NCBI GenBank assembly: GCA_035266845.1
Contig: DATFMP010000031.1
Coordinates: forward strand, 1 to 44,700
DNA: 44,700 bases
Direction: 5' to 3'
Source of the DNA: DATFMP01 sp035266845
Lineage (GTDB): Bacteria; SAR324; JACQKK01
The notes under the pieces were generated by a model. That model worked only from the letters and a program-made list of their open reading frames with translations. It was not told the origin of the DNA and did not search any database. Made by a program: the position numbers and the translations under genes. Positions 15,840 to 24,409 of this stretch are shown here, piece after piece. Numbering within the stretch: position 1 is the stretch's first letter; each line of letters starts with the position of its first letter.

Positions 15840-15878
15840 CGCCGCCCGATTCCCCTTTGCCTTGCGGACCCATTCGCC

Positions 15879-17048
15879 ATGTCTTCCACCGCCCCGGCCC
15901 ACGACTCTTCCGACGATGCCCTGATCCTGGCGTCCATCGACCGCTTCCTGGAGCGCGAGGTGGCGCCCCACGCCATGCAGTTGGAGCACGACGACGTCTA
16001 CCCCGAGGACATCGTGGCGGGGATGAAGGAGCTGGGGCTGTTCGGCGCCACCATCGCGCCGGAATACGGCGGCCTGGGCCTGTCTTCGGTCACCTACGCG
16101 CGCATCATCGAGCGCATGTCGCGCGTGTGGATGTCCATCACAGGCATCTTCAACTCGCACCTGATCATGGCGGCGGCCGTGCAGCGCTTCGGCACGGACG
16201 CGCAGAAGGCCAGCTACCTGCCGCGCTTTGCCAGCGGCGAGCTGCGCGGCGGCCTGGCCCTCACGGAGCCGGACTGCGGCACCGACCTGCAGGCGGTCCG
16301 CACCGCCGCCGTGCGCGAGCGCGACCACTACGTCATCAACGGCACCAAGACCTGGATCTCCAACGGCATCCACGGCCAGTGCTTCGCCCTGCTGGTGAAG
16401 ACCGACCCCGCCGCGGAACCCCGCCACAAGGGTATGAGCCTCTTCCTGGCGGAGAAAGGCCCGGGCTTCGAGGTCTCGCGCAAGCTGGAGAAGCTGGGCT
16501 ACAAGGGCATCGACAGCGCGGAGCTGGTGTTCAATGACTACGCCTGTCCGGCGGACAACCTCATCGGCGGCGAGGAGGGCCACGGCCTTCAGCACGCCCT
16601 GGGCGGCCTGGAACTGGGCCGCATCAACGTGGCGGCCCGCGGCGTGGGCATCGCGCGCGCGGCGCTGGACGCCTCCGTGCGCTATGCCCAGGTGCGCAAG
16701 ACCTTCGGCAAGCCCATCTGCCAGCACCAGGCGATCCAGCTCAAGCTGGCGGACATGGCCACGCGCACGGACGCCGCCTGGCTGCTGGTAGAGCGCGCCG
16801 CCCAGGCCTACGACCGTGGCGAGCGCTGTGACCTGGAGGCCGGCATGGCCAAGCTCTTCGCCTCCGAGGCGGCCATCGAGAACTCGCTGGAGGCCATGCG
16901 CATCCATGGCGCCTACGGCTACTCCAAGGAGTTCCCCATCGAGCGCATGTACCGCGACGCACCCCTGCTGGCCATCGGCGAGGGCACCAACGAGCTGCAG
17001 CGCATCATCATCGCCCGCCAGCTCATCGAGCGGAATCCGGCGGGGTAG
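15879..17048 (+). CDS. Acyl-CoA dehydrogenase
   Basis: A 389-residue FAD acyl-CoA dehydrogenase that introduces a 2,3-double bond and passes electrons to ETF. The middle domain has GGLALTEPDCGTDL and TKTWISNG; the C-terminal domain has RIHGAYGYSKEFPIERMYRDA, and Glu368 in GEGTNE is at the position of the catalytic base of short-chain dehydrogenases. The Asp/Cys-rich TEPDCGTDL resembles the glutaryl-CoA dehydrogenase branch (TEPnhGSD-like), so a carboxylated acyl-CoA substrate is possible. No ETF genes are close. The next CoA-transferase gene starts 8 nt after its stop, so the two are surely co-transcribed. Confidence 0.93.
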   Translation: MSSTAPAHDSSDDALILASIDRFLEREVAPHAMQLEHDDVYPEDIVAGMKELGLFGATIAPEYGGLGLSSVTYARIIERMSRVWMSITGIFNSHLIMAAAVQRFGTDAQKASYLPRFASGELRGGLALTEPDCGTDLQAVRTAAVRERDHYVINGTKTWISNGIHGQCFALLVKTDPAAEPRHKGMSLFLAEKGPGFEVSRKLEKLGYKGIDSAELVFNDYACPADNLIGGEEGHGLQHALGGLELGRINVAARGVGIARAALDASVRYAQVRKTFGKPICQHQAIQLKLADMATRTDAAWLLVERAAQAYDRGERCDLEAGMAKLFASEAAIENSLEAMRIHGAYGYSKEFPIERMYRDAPLLAIGEGTNELQRIIIARQLIERNPAG

Positions 17049-17056
17049 CCGAGTCC

Positions 17057-18244
17057 ATGCTCCCCCTCGCGCACCTGCGCATCATCGCCGTGGAGCAGTA
17101 CGGCGCCGGGCCCTTCGGCACGACGTACCTGGCCGACCTGGGCGCGGAGGTAATCAAGATCGAAAACCCGCGCGAGGGCGGCGAGTTGGGCCGGCGTGTG
17201 GGGCCGTACTACTTCGGCCCGGGGGATAGCCACTTCTACCAGTCGTCCAACCGCAACAAGCGCAGCCTGACGCTGGACCTCAAGGCGGAGTCGGGGCAGG
17301 CCGTGCTGCGCGATCTGGTGCGGGGCGCCCACGGGGTGCTGGACAACCTGCGCGGCGATCAGCCGGCCAAGCTGGGGCTCACCTACGATGCGCTGAAGCA
17401 CGTCAACCCGGCCATCGTCTGCGCGCACCTGTCCGCCTATGGACGCGAGGGGCCGCGGGCGGACTGGCCCGGCTTCGATTACCTGATGCAGGCCGAGGCG
17501 GGCTACCTCTCACTCACCGGCGAACCGGAGGGCCCGCCCGCGCGCTGCGGCGTGTCCATCGTGGACTTCATGACGGGCCTTACCGCAGCCTACGCCCTGC
17601 TGGCGGGCATCCACGGCGCGCGGGAGACGGGCGCCGGCCGCGACGTGGACGTGAGCCTGTTCGACGTGGCGCTCTACAACCTCAACTACGTGGCGACGTG
17701 GTACCTCAACGAGGGTCACGTGCAGGGCCGGGTGCCGCGCAGCGGGCATCCCTCCCTGGTGCCCAGTCAGCTCTTCCGGACGGCCGACGGCTGGATCTTC
17801 ATCATGTGCAACAAGGAGAAGTTCTGGCCCGCGCTGTGCGAGGCCGTGGAGCGCCCGGAGTGGGCGGACGACCCCGCCTTCGCCACCTTCGCCGCGCGCC
17901 TGGAACACCGTGAGCGGGTGAGCGCCATGCTGGACGAAGTGCTGCGCACGCGGCCCACGGCCGAGTGGCTGGCGCGCTTCGCCGGCGCCGTGCCCGCCGC
18001 GCCGGTGAACGACGTGGCGGCGGCGCTGGAGAGTCCGCTGGTGCGGGACGAGGGCCGCCTGCTGGAGGTGCCGCACCCGGCCCGTGGGACGATCCGCATG
18101 CTAGCCAACCCGGTGAAGGTGCCGGGAGAGGCCCCGCCCGCACGCCCGGCCCCCGCGCTGGGTGCGGATACGGACGACATCCTGCACTCGCTGGGCTACG
18201 ATGAGGCCCGCATCGCCGCCCTGCGCAAGGCCGGCACGATCTGA
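17057..18244 (+). CDS. CaiB/BaiF family (class III) CoA-transferase 2
   Basis: A 395-residue CoA-transferase. LRIIAVEQYGAGPFGTTYLA and LGAEVIKIENP form the N-terminal CoA-binding part; Asp170 in IVDFMTG is the catalytic aspartate, at the same place as Asp169 of formyl-CoA transferase. SSNRNKRSLTLDLK and NDVAAALESPLVRDEG are other family blocks. It is only moderately similar to transferases 1 and 3 in this window, so the three probably serve different acids. Tight linkage to the acyl-CoA dehydrogenase (8 nt) suggests it loads that enzyme's substrate with CoA or recovers CoA from its product. Confidence 0.92.
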   Translation: MLPLAHLRIIAVEQYGAGPFGTTYLADLGAEVIKIENPREGGELGRRVGPYYFGPGDSHFYQSSNRNKRSLTLDLKAESGQAVLRDLVRGAHGVLDNLRGDQPAKLGLTYDALKHVNPAIVCAHLSAYGREGPRADWPGFDYLMQAEAGYLSLTGEPEGPPARCGVSIVDFMTGLTAAYALLAGIHGARETGAGRDVDVSLFDVALYNLNYVATWYLNEGHVQGRVPRSGHPSLVPSQLFRTADGWIFIMCNKEKFWPALCEAVERPEWADDPAFATFAARLEHRERVSAMLDEVLRTRPTAEWLARFAGAVPAAPVNDVAAALESPLVRDEGRLLEVPHPARGTIRMLANPVKVPGEAPPARPAPALGADTDDILHSLGYDEARIAALRKAGTI

Positions 18245-18272
18245 CGCGATCCACTCCTCGAAAGGAGTCCCG

Positions 18273-19316
18273 ATGGCCAAGGCAGCGACAGCGCCGCAAC
18301 TGCTCCCCACCACCGTGATCGGCAGCCACGCGCTGCCCGCCTGGGTCTGGCTGGCACGCGAGGCCCTGGCCGCCGGCCGTATGGGCCAGATCGATGTGGA
18401 GGAGACCCTGGAGGACGCCACCCGCATTGCCATCCAGGATCAGTTGGAGGCCGGGGTGGACATCATCAGCGACGGCGAGATGCGTCGCGTGAACTTCATC
18501 ATCGGCTTCTACAACCGGCTGAAGGGCATCGAGGCCATGGAGGCACCGCGCCGCCTGGGCGCCCCGCACTGGGACACGGAGCAGCCCTTCCTCGTGCGCG
18601 AGCCGCTCACCTGCCCGGAGGGGTTGGGGGTGGTGCAGGACTTCAAGCTGGCGCGTCAGCTCACCCGCGTGCCCATGAAGGCCACCTGCCCCGGACCCAT
18701 CACACTCTCCACCCCACTGCGCCGGGGGGACGTCTACCCGAGCCAGGAGGCGATGGTGGAGGCCCTCGTGCCCATCGTGAACCACGAGCTGAAGGCGCTG
18801 GAGGAGGCGGGCGCGGACTTCATCCAGATCGACGAGCCCAACTTTGCCATGCGGCGGGGCGATGCCAAGCCCTGGATCGCCGTGTTCAACGAGGCGGTCA
18901 AGGGCATCAAGGCCAAGATCGCCCTTCACATCTGCTTCGGCAACCTGAACAACAAGCCCTTCGCCGCCCCGCGCACCTACCGCCACCTGTTCCCGCACAT
19001 CCTGGAAGCCAACGCGCAGCAGATCGTGCTGGAGTTCGCCAACCGCGAGATGGGCGAGGCGGAGCTGTGCGCCGATCTGGCGCAGATCAAGGAGGTCGGC
19101 TTCGGCGTGGTGGACGTGAAGGCCTTCCGCATCGAGTCCCCCGACGACGTGGCCGGACGCATCCGGCAGGCGCTACAGTACGTGCCGGCCGAGAAGCTGG
19201 TCATCAACCCGGACTGCGGCTTCTGGGATACCCCGCGCTGGGTCTGCCGCGGCAAGCTCAAGGCCATGGTGGAGGGCACGCGCATTGTCCGCCACGAATT
19301 GGCAGACTCGGCCTGA
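18273..19316 (+). CDS. Cobalamin-independent methionine synthase (MetE C-terminal)-like zinc methyltransferase
   Basis: A 347-residue TIM-barrel protein equal to the C-terminal catalytic domain of MetE without the N-terminal half. LLPTTVIGSHALPAW begins the domain. The zinc ligands are visible: His219 and Cys221 in HICFGN, a Glu in VLEFAN, and Cys315 in NPDCGF. Such stand-alone proteins include archaeal core MetE, methyltransferases for thiols and epoxyalkane:coenzyme M transferase. In this catabolic operon a thiol-alkylating or demethylating step is more likely than methionine synthesis. AAAGGAG precedes the ATG with ideal spacing. It lies 28 nt after CoA-transferase 2. Confidence 0.87.
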   Translation: MAKAATAPQLLPTTVIGSHALPAWVWLAREALAAGRMGQIDVEETLEDATRIAIQDQLEAGVDIISDGEMRRVNFIIGFYNRLKGIEAMEAPRRLGAPHWDTEQPFLVREPLTCPEGLGVVQDFKLARQLTRVPMKATCPGPITLSTPLRRGDVYPSQEAMVEALVPIVNHELKALEEAGADFIQIDEPNFAMRRGDAKPWIAVFNEAVKGIKAKIALHICFGNLNNKPFAAPRTYRHLFPHILEANAQQIVLEFANREMGEAELCADLAQIKEVGFGVVDVKAFRIESPDDVAGRIRQALQYVPAEKLVINPDCGFWDTPRWVCRGKLKAMVEGTRIVRHELADSA

Positions 19317-19458
19317 GCGGCGCCCTGCGCGGCTCCTGGGGCTGCAAGCTCCCTGCCGCGCCCATTTTCGGGTGGCGAGGCGTCGCGATTCCCGCTATGC
19401 AAGGAGAAAGCGCGCGCGGGGAAAGCGCGCCGTCCCAGCCCCGTTCCCACGTGTCTCC
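19317..19458. other. 142-nt spacer with a 10-bp direct repeat
   Basis: GAAAGCGCGC occurs twice (19406-19415 and 19421-19430), and the GCGCGC parts can also pair as a short hairpin. An AAGGAG sequence at 19401 is too far from the crotonase ATG at 19459 to serve it. No gene is seen; this is the largest spacer between the PrpD and oxygenase genes. Confidence 0.3.
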
Positions 19459-20247
19459 ATGGCCGACGATATCCGCCTGGAGGTGGCGGAACGCATCGCC
19501 ACCCTCACCCTCAACCGGCCGCAGGTGCTCAACGCCCTGACGCCCGCCGTGATGACGCAACTGCGCGAGGCAATCGCCCACGCGGAGGCCGACCCGGACG
19601 TGCGCGCGCTGGTGTTCACGGGCGCCGGCCGCGGGTTCTCCTCCGGCGGTGACCGCAAGTTCCTGGCGGAAGTGACCGGGATGCGGCCCTTCGAGATCAA
19701 GCAGACCGTCTACAGCCACTTCGCGGCGGGCATCAAGGCGGTCAAGCTGTGCAGCAAGCCCACCATCGCCGCCGTGAACGGCGCGGCCGTGGGCGCGGGC
19801 TGCGAGCTGGCGGTGGCCTGCGATTTCCGCATCGCCTCGGAGCGCGCCGTGTTCATGGAGAACTGGGTGCAACTGGGCATCATCGCGCCCCTGGGCGGGA
19901 TGTTCCTGCTGCCCCGCATCGTGGGGCTGGGCGCGGCCACGGAAATGCTGATGCTGGGCAAGCGCGTGGATGCCGCGGAGGCCCTGCGCATCGGGCTGGT
20001 GCGCGAGGTGGTGCCGGAGGAGCGCTTGCTGCCCGCCGCCCGTAATCTGGCCGGGCAGCTCGCCGAGCTGCCGCCGCTGGCCCTGGCCGCCTGCAAGGAG
20101 GGCCTGCGGCGCGGGATGGAATCGACGCTGGCCGCCGAGTGGGAGCACAACATCTACGCGCAGGCCATGCTGCTCGACTCCCGGGACTTCGCCGAGGCTG
20201 TCGCGGCGGTACAGGAGCAGCGCAAGCCGCACTTCGAGGGCCAATGA
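19459..20247 (+). CDS. Enoyl-CoA hydratase/isomerase family protein (crotonase fold)
   Basis: A 262-residue crotonase. It has LTLNRPQVLNAL, GAGRGFSSGGDRKF and NGAAVGAGCELAVACDF, giving Glu116 at the first catalytic position (rat Glu144). The second glutamate position (Glu164) is Trp136, so the canonical hydratase pair is incomplete. This is the reverse of the crotonase at 1651-2403, which keeps only the second. Isomerase, dehalogenase or hydrolase chemistry is possible. The start at 19459 begins directly with the family sequence. Its stop overlaps the start of the oxygenase gene by 4 nt (ATGA), indicating coupled translation. Confidence 0.88.
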   Translation: MADDIRLEVAERIATLTLNRPQVLNALTPAVMTQLREAIAHAEADPDVRALVFTGAGRGFSSGGDRKFLAEVTGMRPFEIKQTVYSHFAAGIKAVKLCSKPTIAAVNGAAVGAGCELAVACDFRIASERAVFMENWVQLGIIAPLGGMFLLPRIVGLGAATEMLMLGKRVDAAEALRIGLVREVVPEERLLPAARNLAGQLAELPPLALAACKEGLRRGMESTLAAEWEHNIYAQAMLLDSRDFAEAVAAVQEQRKPHFEGQ

Positions 20248-21005
20248 GCGCCGGGCGTCCGCGCACCGGCCGGGTAGGGGCCAACTCCACTCCCGCGGGT
20301 GACCTCAAGGAGCGCTTGACACGACTGGACTGGGCCGCGTTGCACCGCAGCCTGGAGCAATGGGGTTATGCACACACGGAGCCTGTGCTGAGCCCTTCCG
20401 AGTGCACCGGACTGGTATCGATGTTCCGGGAGGACGCGCACTTCCGAAGCCGCATCAGCATGGAGCGCTACCGCTTCGGTGTGGGAGACTACGCCTACTT
20501 CGCCGATCCCCTGCCACCGCTGGTGCGCGACCTTCGCACACACGCCTATCCCCACCTGGTGCCCGTCGCCAATCGCTGGATGGAGGTGCTGGGCGAGACC
20601 CATCGCTATCCCGCCAGCCTGGGTGGCTTCCTTAAGCGCTGCCACGAAGCCGGCCAGACGCGGCCCACGCCGCTCCTGCTGCGCTACACGCAGGACGGCT
20701 ACAACTGCCTGCACCAGGACCTGTACGGCCCGCTGGTCTTCCCGTTGCAGCTCACGGTGTTCCTCAGCCGGCCGGGCGTGGACTACGACGGCGGGGCCTT
20801 CCTGCTGGTGGAACAGCATCCGCGCCAGCAGTCCCGCGGCGAGGTGGTCGTCCCCGGCCAGGGCGAGATGCTCATCTTCCCTTCCGACGCGCGCCCGGTG
20901 AAGGGCACGCGGGGCTGGTACCGCGCCCACACGCGCCACGGCGTGAGCCGCATCACAGGTGGCGACCGCTACACCCTCGGCATCATCTTCCACGACGCGG
21001 AGTAG
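20244..21005 (+). CDS. 2-oxoglutarate/Fe(II)-dependent oxygenase
   Basis: A 253-residue protein with a C-terminal double-stranded beta-helix. The iron ligands are His157 and Asp159 in LHQDLYG and His232 in RHGVSR, and Arg242 can bind 2-oxoglutarate. QSRGEVVVPGQGEMLIF and YTLGIIFHDAE are strongly patterned blocks of a bacterial family usually annotated as prolyl-hydroxylase-like, whose substrate is not established. The first 100 residues are helical. Translation coupling with the crotonase (ATGA overlap) ties it to the catabolic operon, where a hydroxylation or oxidative removal step is conceivable. It ends the plus-strand run, facing the TRAP genes tail to tail. Confidence 0.87.
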   Translation: MSAGRPRTGRVGANSTPAGDLKERLTRLDWAALHRSLEQWGYAHTEPVLSPSECTGLVSMFREDAHFRSRISMERYRFGVGDYAYFADPLPPLVRDLRTHAYPHLVPVANRWMEVLGETHRYPASLGGFLKRCHEAGQTRPTPLLLRYTQDGYNCLHQDLYGPLVFPLQLTVFLSRPGVDYDGGAFLLVEQHPRQQSRGEVVVPGQGEMLIFPSDARPVKGTRGWYRAHTRHGVSRITGGDRYTLGIIFHDAE

Positions 21006-21092
21006 CGCCCCGCCGGGCAGACGGGGCCGGGACACTCCAGGAGGCGCCGGCATTCTGCGGCTGGCACGGTGCGCGGCGCGCCTGCGCCCTCG

Positions 21093-23069
21093 CTACGGCG
21101 CCTGCTCCGCGCGGCGGGGCAGCGGCGCCGGATCGCGATTGAGCCGCCGCCCGATGGCCACCGCAGGCAGGGCCAGCACCACGCCGGCGAGGTTGGTCTG
21201 CCAGCCCGGCTCGGCCAGCAGCAGGCCGCCTGCCAGCAGCAGGGCCCGCGCGATCCACCCCGCGGGGGTGGGTCCCAACGTGCCAATCCCGAGCAAATAG
21301 CCCTGCATGGATGCGGCGATGAGCAGCACGCCCACGATGGCCGTGCCCGTCACGCTGAGCACCTGCAGCCACGGCCCGTGGAAGATCATCGCCGGGTTGA
21401 GCACGAAGAAGAAGGGCAGGAAGTAGATGATGCTCCCCAGCCGCATGGCCTCCAGCCCCGTGCGCATGGGATTGGCGCGGGCCAGGCTGGCCGCCGCGAA
21501 CACGCCCAGCGCCACGGGCGGCGTGATGTAGGAGAGCATGCCCCAGTACATGATGAACAGGTGCACGGCCAGGGGGTCCATCCCCAGCTTGACGAGCCCC
21601 GGTGCCAGCACGATGGCCAGGAAGATATAGGCCGCCGTTACCGTCATGCCCATGCCCAGGATGAAGCTGGTGACGGCGCCCATCAGCAACAGCAGCAGGG
21701 GATTGCCCCCCGCGAGCCGCACCAGGCTGCCGGAGAACGTGCCCACCATGCCCGTTACCACCAGCCCACCGATGATGAGCCCCACCGCGGCCAGGATCGC
21801 GATCAACTCGGAGAGCAGGTGCCCGTTGGACTCGATGAACTCCAGCACCTTGCGCCGGTCGAAGCGCGTGTCCTTGCGGAACTGCGTCAGGACCAGCAGC
21901 GCCGCGGTGGCATAGTAGGGGGCCAACGCCTCGCGCCGCAGGTAGACCAGCAGCCAGATCAGCAGGCCGAAGGCGAACAGGTACTGCCAGCCCTCCTTCA
22001 GCGTCTGCCCCAGGCGCGGCAACTCCTCGCGCGGCATCCCGGCGATGCCCTCCCGCGCGGCATAGGCATCGATCTGGAAGAACAGCCCCAGGTAGTACAG
22101 AAATGCCGGAATGACCGCGGCGATGGCCACCGTCACATACGGGATGTTGAGGAACGAGGCCATCACGAACGCGGTGGCCCCCATGATGGGCGGCATGAGC
22201 ACCCCGCCCGTGGAGGCGCAGGCCTCGATGCCCGCCGCATAGCGCGCGGGATAGCCCGTGCGCCGCATGGCGGGGATCGTCATGGCTCCCGTCGTGAGCA
22301 CGTTGGTGATTACGCTGCCGCTGAGCGAGCCGAACAGACCCGAGGCCAGGATGGCCACCTTGGCCGGCCCGCCCCGCACGTGGCCCAGCAGCGCGAACGC
22401 GGTGTTGATGAAGAAGCGGCCGCCGCCGGTGGCCTGCAGCGCGACGCCGAAGACGATGAAGCCGATGATGAGCGAGCCGAATACCTGCATCGGAATGCCC
22501 AGCACGCTCTCCGTGCTTAGCACGTGGTAGCGCGCGGTGTCGGCCAGCGACTCGCCCAGCCCCGCGAACGGGCCCGGCATCTTGTCCGCATAGGTGGGGT
22601 ACAGCGAGAGCACCACGATCAGCACGAAGATCACCCACCCACCCGTGCGCCGCACACCCTCCAGGATCAGCGCCCACAGCACGTAGGAGAGCCACATGGC
22701 CTGGGTCGGCGCGAGGAACTCCCACGCCTGCTCCACCGCGTGCAGTGCGTGCCACGCAAAGTACGCGCACACGCCCAGCGTGACGAGAAACATCGCTACG
22801 TCATACCAGGGCACGCCATCCCGGCGGGCCGTGGCGCCCGCCGGGAACAGCACGAAGACCTGCGAGAGGAACAGGCCGATCAGCAGGTACAGGAAGCGGT
22901 TGGAGAGGATCACCACCCCCGTGTACACCTGCAGATTGAAGACCTGATAGAGCGAGAGGCCCATCCCGCCCACCGTCAGAGTCAGCAGCACGACCCGCCA
23001 GAAGCGGTCGGGCTGCCGCATCCGCGCAGGCGCTGCAACCGGGGCCTCCAGCAGCGTTATTCCTCCCAT
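21093..23069 (-). CDS. TRAP transporter permease, fused 4TM/12TM (DctQ-DctM) type
   Basis: A 658-residue, strongly hydrophobic inner-membrane protein. The N-terminal third holds about four membrane helices (small-subunit part) and the rest is DctM-like, with GLGESLADTARYH, GSLSGSVITNVLTTGAMTIPAM, STGGVLMPPIMGATAF and the repeated GMGMTVTAAYIFLA block. These fused permeases work with TAXI-type receptors in sodium-driven uptake of carboxylates such as glutamate or C4/C5 dicarboxylates. Its start overlaps the end of the receptor gene by 13 nt. It converges on the oxygenase gene; only 87 nt separate the two ends. Confidence 0.93.
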   Translation of the reverse strand: MGGITLLEAPVAAPARMRQPDRFWRVVLLTLTVGGMGLSLYQVFNLQVYTGVVILSNRFLYLLIGLFLSQVFVLFPAGATARRDGVPWYDVAMFLVTLGVCAYFAWHALHAVEQAWEFLAPTQAMWLSYVLWALILEGVRRTGGWVIFVLIVVLSLYPTYADKMPGPFAGLGESLADTARYHVLSTESVLGIPMQVFGSLIIGFIVFGVALQATGGGRFFINTAFALLGHVRGGPAKVAILASGLFGSLSGSVITNVLTTGAMTIPAMRRTGYPARYAAGIEACASTGGVLMPPIMGATAFVMASFLNIPYVTVAIAAVIPAFLYYLGLFFQIDAYAAREGIAGMPREELPRLGQTLKEGWQYLFAFGLLIWLLVYLRREALAPYYATAALLVLTQFRKDTRFDRRKVLEFIESNGHLLSELIAILAAVGLIIGGLVVTGMVGTFSGSLVRLAGGNPLLLLLMGAVTSFILGMGMTVTAAYIFLAIVLAPGLVKLGMDPLAVHLFIMYWGMLSYITPPVALGVFAAASLARANPMRTGLEAMRLGSIIYFLPFFFVLNPAMIFHGPWLQVLSVTGTAIVGVLLIAASMQGYLLGIGTLGPTPAGWIARALLLAGGLLLAEPGWQTNLAGVVLALPAVAIGRRLNRDPAPLPRRAEQAP

Positions 23070-24232
23070 ATCGGTTCGAAGCCCGCGGCACGCAGGGCAG
23101 CGGCGCGGCGCTTCATCCAGAAGGCCCGGAAGTCCTCACCCCCGCTCTTGAGCTTGAGCGTTTCCACCCAGGCTCTGTGCAGCACGTCCTGGCGCTTCAG
23201 AAGCTGGTCGTTGTGCCGCTGGAACTCGTCATTCCAGACGCCGCGCTCCTTGAAGTAGCGCACCGCTGCGGCATCGTAGGGAATCGCCCAGTCGAACACC
23301 TGCCGGTCCAGTGCCCAGCCTATGGCACCCGGGTGTGCGCCCTTGTACTGGTCGTACAGGTCGATCACCTGCTTGGTCATCCAGTACACGAGGTCGTCGT
23401 CCACCACGGGATAGGTGACGAGGATCGGATAGCCGTAGCTGGCGCCATGCTGCGGGTGCTCGCGCGAGAGGCCCGCACCCGCGATGGCCAGGTGCGGCGC
23501 GAAGTACGGCGCGACCTTGTGCAGGCGCTCCCAGCCGGCCTTGTCCGCCTTGGGCGTCTCGGGCCAGTAGATGCCCCGCGGCGAGGATTCCAGGGCATAG
23601 ACCAGCCCGGAGTCCGTGGACGCGATGGCCGCATCCGCGACGCCGTCCACCAGCCCCTGGATGGATTCCTTGAAGCCCGGGAACTCGACCTTCTTCACGT
23701 CGTCCCAGGTCACGCCACCAAAGGCCATGAACGCGGTCATGTTGTTGTTCAGCGCTGGCGCACCGTGCACCCACGCCACGCGCTTGCCCTTCAGGTCGGC
23801 CATGGTGCGGATGCCCGCGTCCTTGGCCGTGCAGGCGTTGCCCGTGTTGGTATCCGCCCAGGACATCAGCAGCAGCCGCAGTGGCTGCGGCCCCCAACTC
23901 GGATCGGCGAAGTCCAGCACGCCCTCCTGCGCCAGGTAGCTGCCCGAGCCGGTGGCCGAGAACTGGATGCGGCCCTGGCGCAGCGGCGCCAGCCGGGCGA
24001 TGTCGTTGCCCGCCGGCACCACGCGCAGCGTCACGCCGGTGGCCTTGGCCACGGCATCGCCGATAGCGGCGGATTGGATGTAGCCGGTCGAGCCCACATT
24101 GTAGGCGGACCAGGCGATGGTCTTGGGAATATCGGCGGCCAGCGCGGGGCTGCCCGGCACGCTGGCCAGCGCCAGGGCGCCGACGGCGAGCCCCAGCCCG
24201 AAGGCCGTGTAGCGACGAATTGCACGAAACAT
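23057..24232 (-). CDS. TAXI family TRAP transporter solute-binding protein
   Basis: A 391-residue periplasmic receptor. The Sec signal peptide covers residues 1-32 (Arg-rich start, hydrophobic core, cleavage after PALA). The mature protein shows the TAXI pattern: NVGSTGYIQSAAIGDAVAK near the N-terminus, VVPAGNDIARLAPLRQGRIQF, KGKRVAWVHGAPALNN and FPGFKESIQGLVDGVADAA. It should deliver an organic anion to the fused permease encoded directly downstream. GGGAGG stands 5 nt before the ATG. Lying next to the CoA-transferase and lyase cluster, the likely ligand is the acid degraded by that cluster. Confidence 0.93.
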   Translation of the reverse strand: MFRAIRRYTAFGLGLAVGALALASVPGSPALAADIPKTIAWSAYNVGSTGYIQSAAIGDAVAKATGVTLRVVPAGNDIARLAPLRQGRIQFSATGSGSYLAQEGVLDFADPSWGPQPLRLLLMSWADTNTGNACTAKDAGIRTMADLKGKRVAWVHGAPALNNNMTAFMAFGGVTWDDVKKVEFPGFKESIQGLVDGVADAAIASTDSGLVYALESSPRGIYWPETPKADKAGWERLHKVAPYFAPHLAIAGAGLSREHPQHGASYGYPILVTYPVVDDDLVYWMTKQVIDLYDQYKGAHPGAIGWALDRQVFDWAIPYDAAAVRYFKERGVWNDEFQRHNDQLLKRQDVLHRAWVETLKLKSGGEDFRAFWMKRRAAALRAAGFEPIWEE

Positions 24233-24361
24233 GGGACCTCCCGCTCTCCGCAGTGCGGTTGGTATGGATGCGCCTGCTCGGCGCCGACCCGAAGGCCGGT
24301 GCGGACGGCATTGCGACGATGACTGAACGACTAGCTTAGATGGGTTCCTCCCCTACACTCG

Positions 24362-24391
24362 TACCTAGCACGAGCGCCAGGGCACTGACAA
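24362..24391 (-). promoter_or_regulatory. Promoter-like TTGTCA-N18-TAGGTA for TAXI-TRAP genes
   Basis: On the minus strand TTGTCA (24391-24386) is followed after 18 nt by TAGGTA (24367-24362), pointing to the receptor ATG at 24232, about 120 nt further. Box quality is moderate. Confidence 0.3.
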
Positions 24392-24394
24392 TCG

Positions 24395-24409
24395 GCGTTG
24401 CAGCAACGC
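24395..24409. promoter_or_regulatory. 15-bp palindrome GCGTTGC-A-GCAACGC, candidate operator
   Basis: A perfect palindrome with 7-bp arms around a single A lies 3 nt upstream of the predicted -35 box of the receptor gene, a typical activator position. LacI- and GntR-type regulators bind sites of this symmetry; no regulator gene is in the window. Confidence 0.4.
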
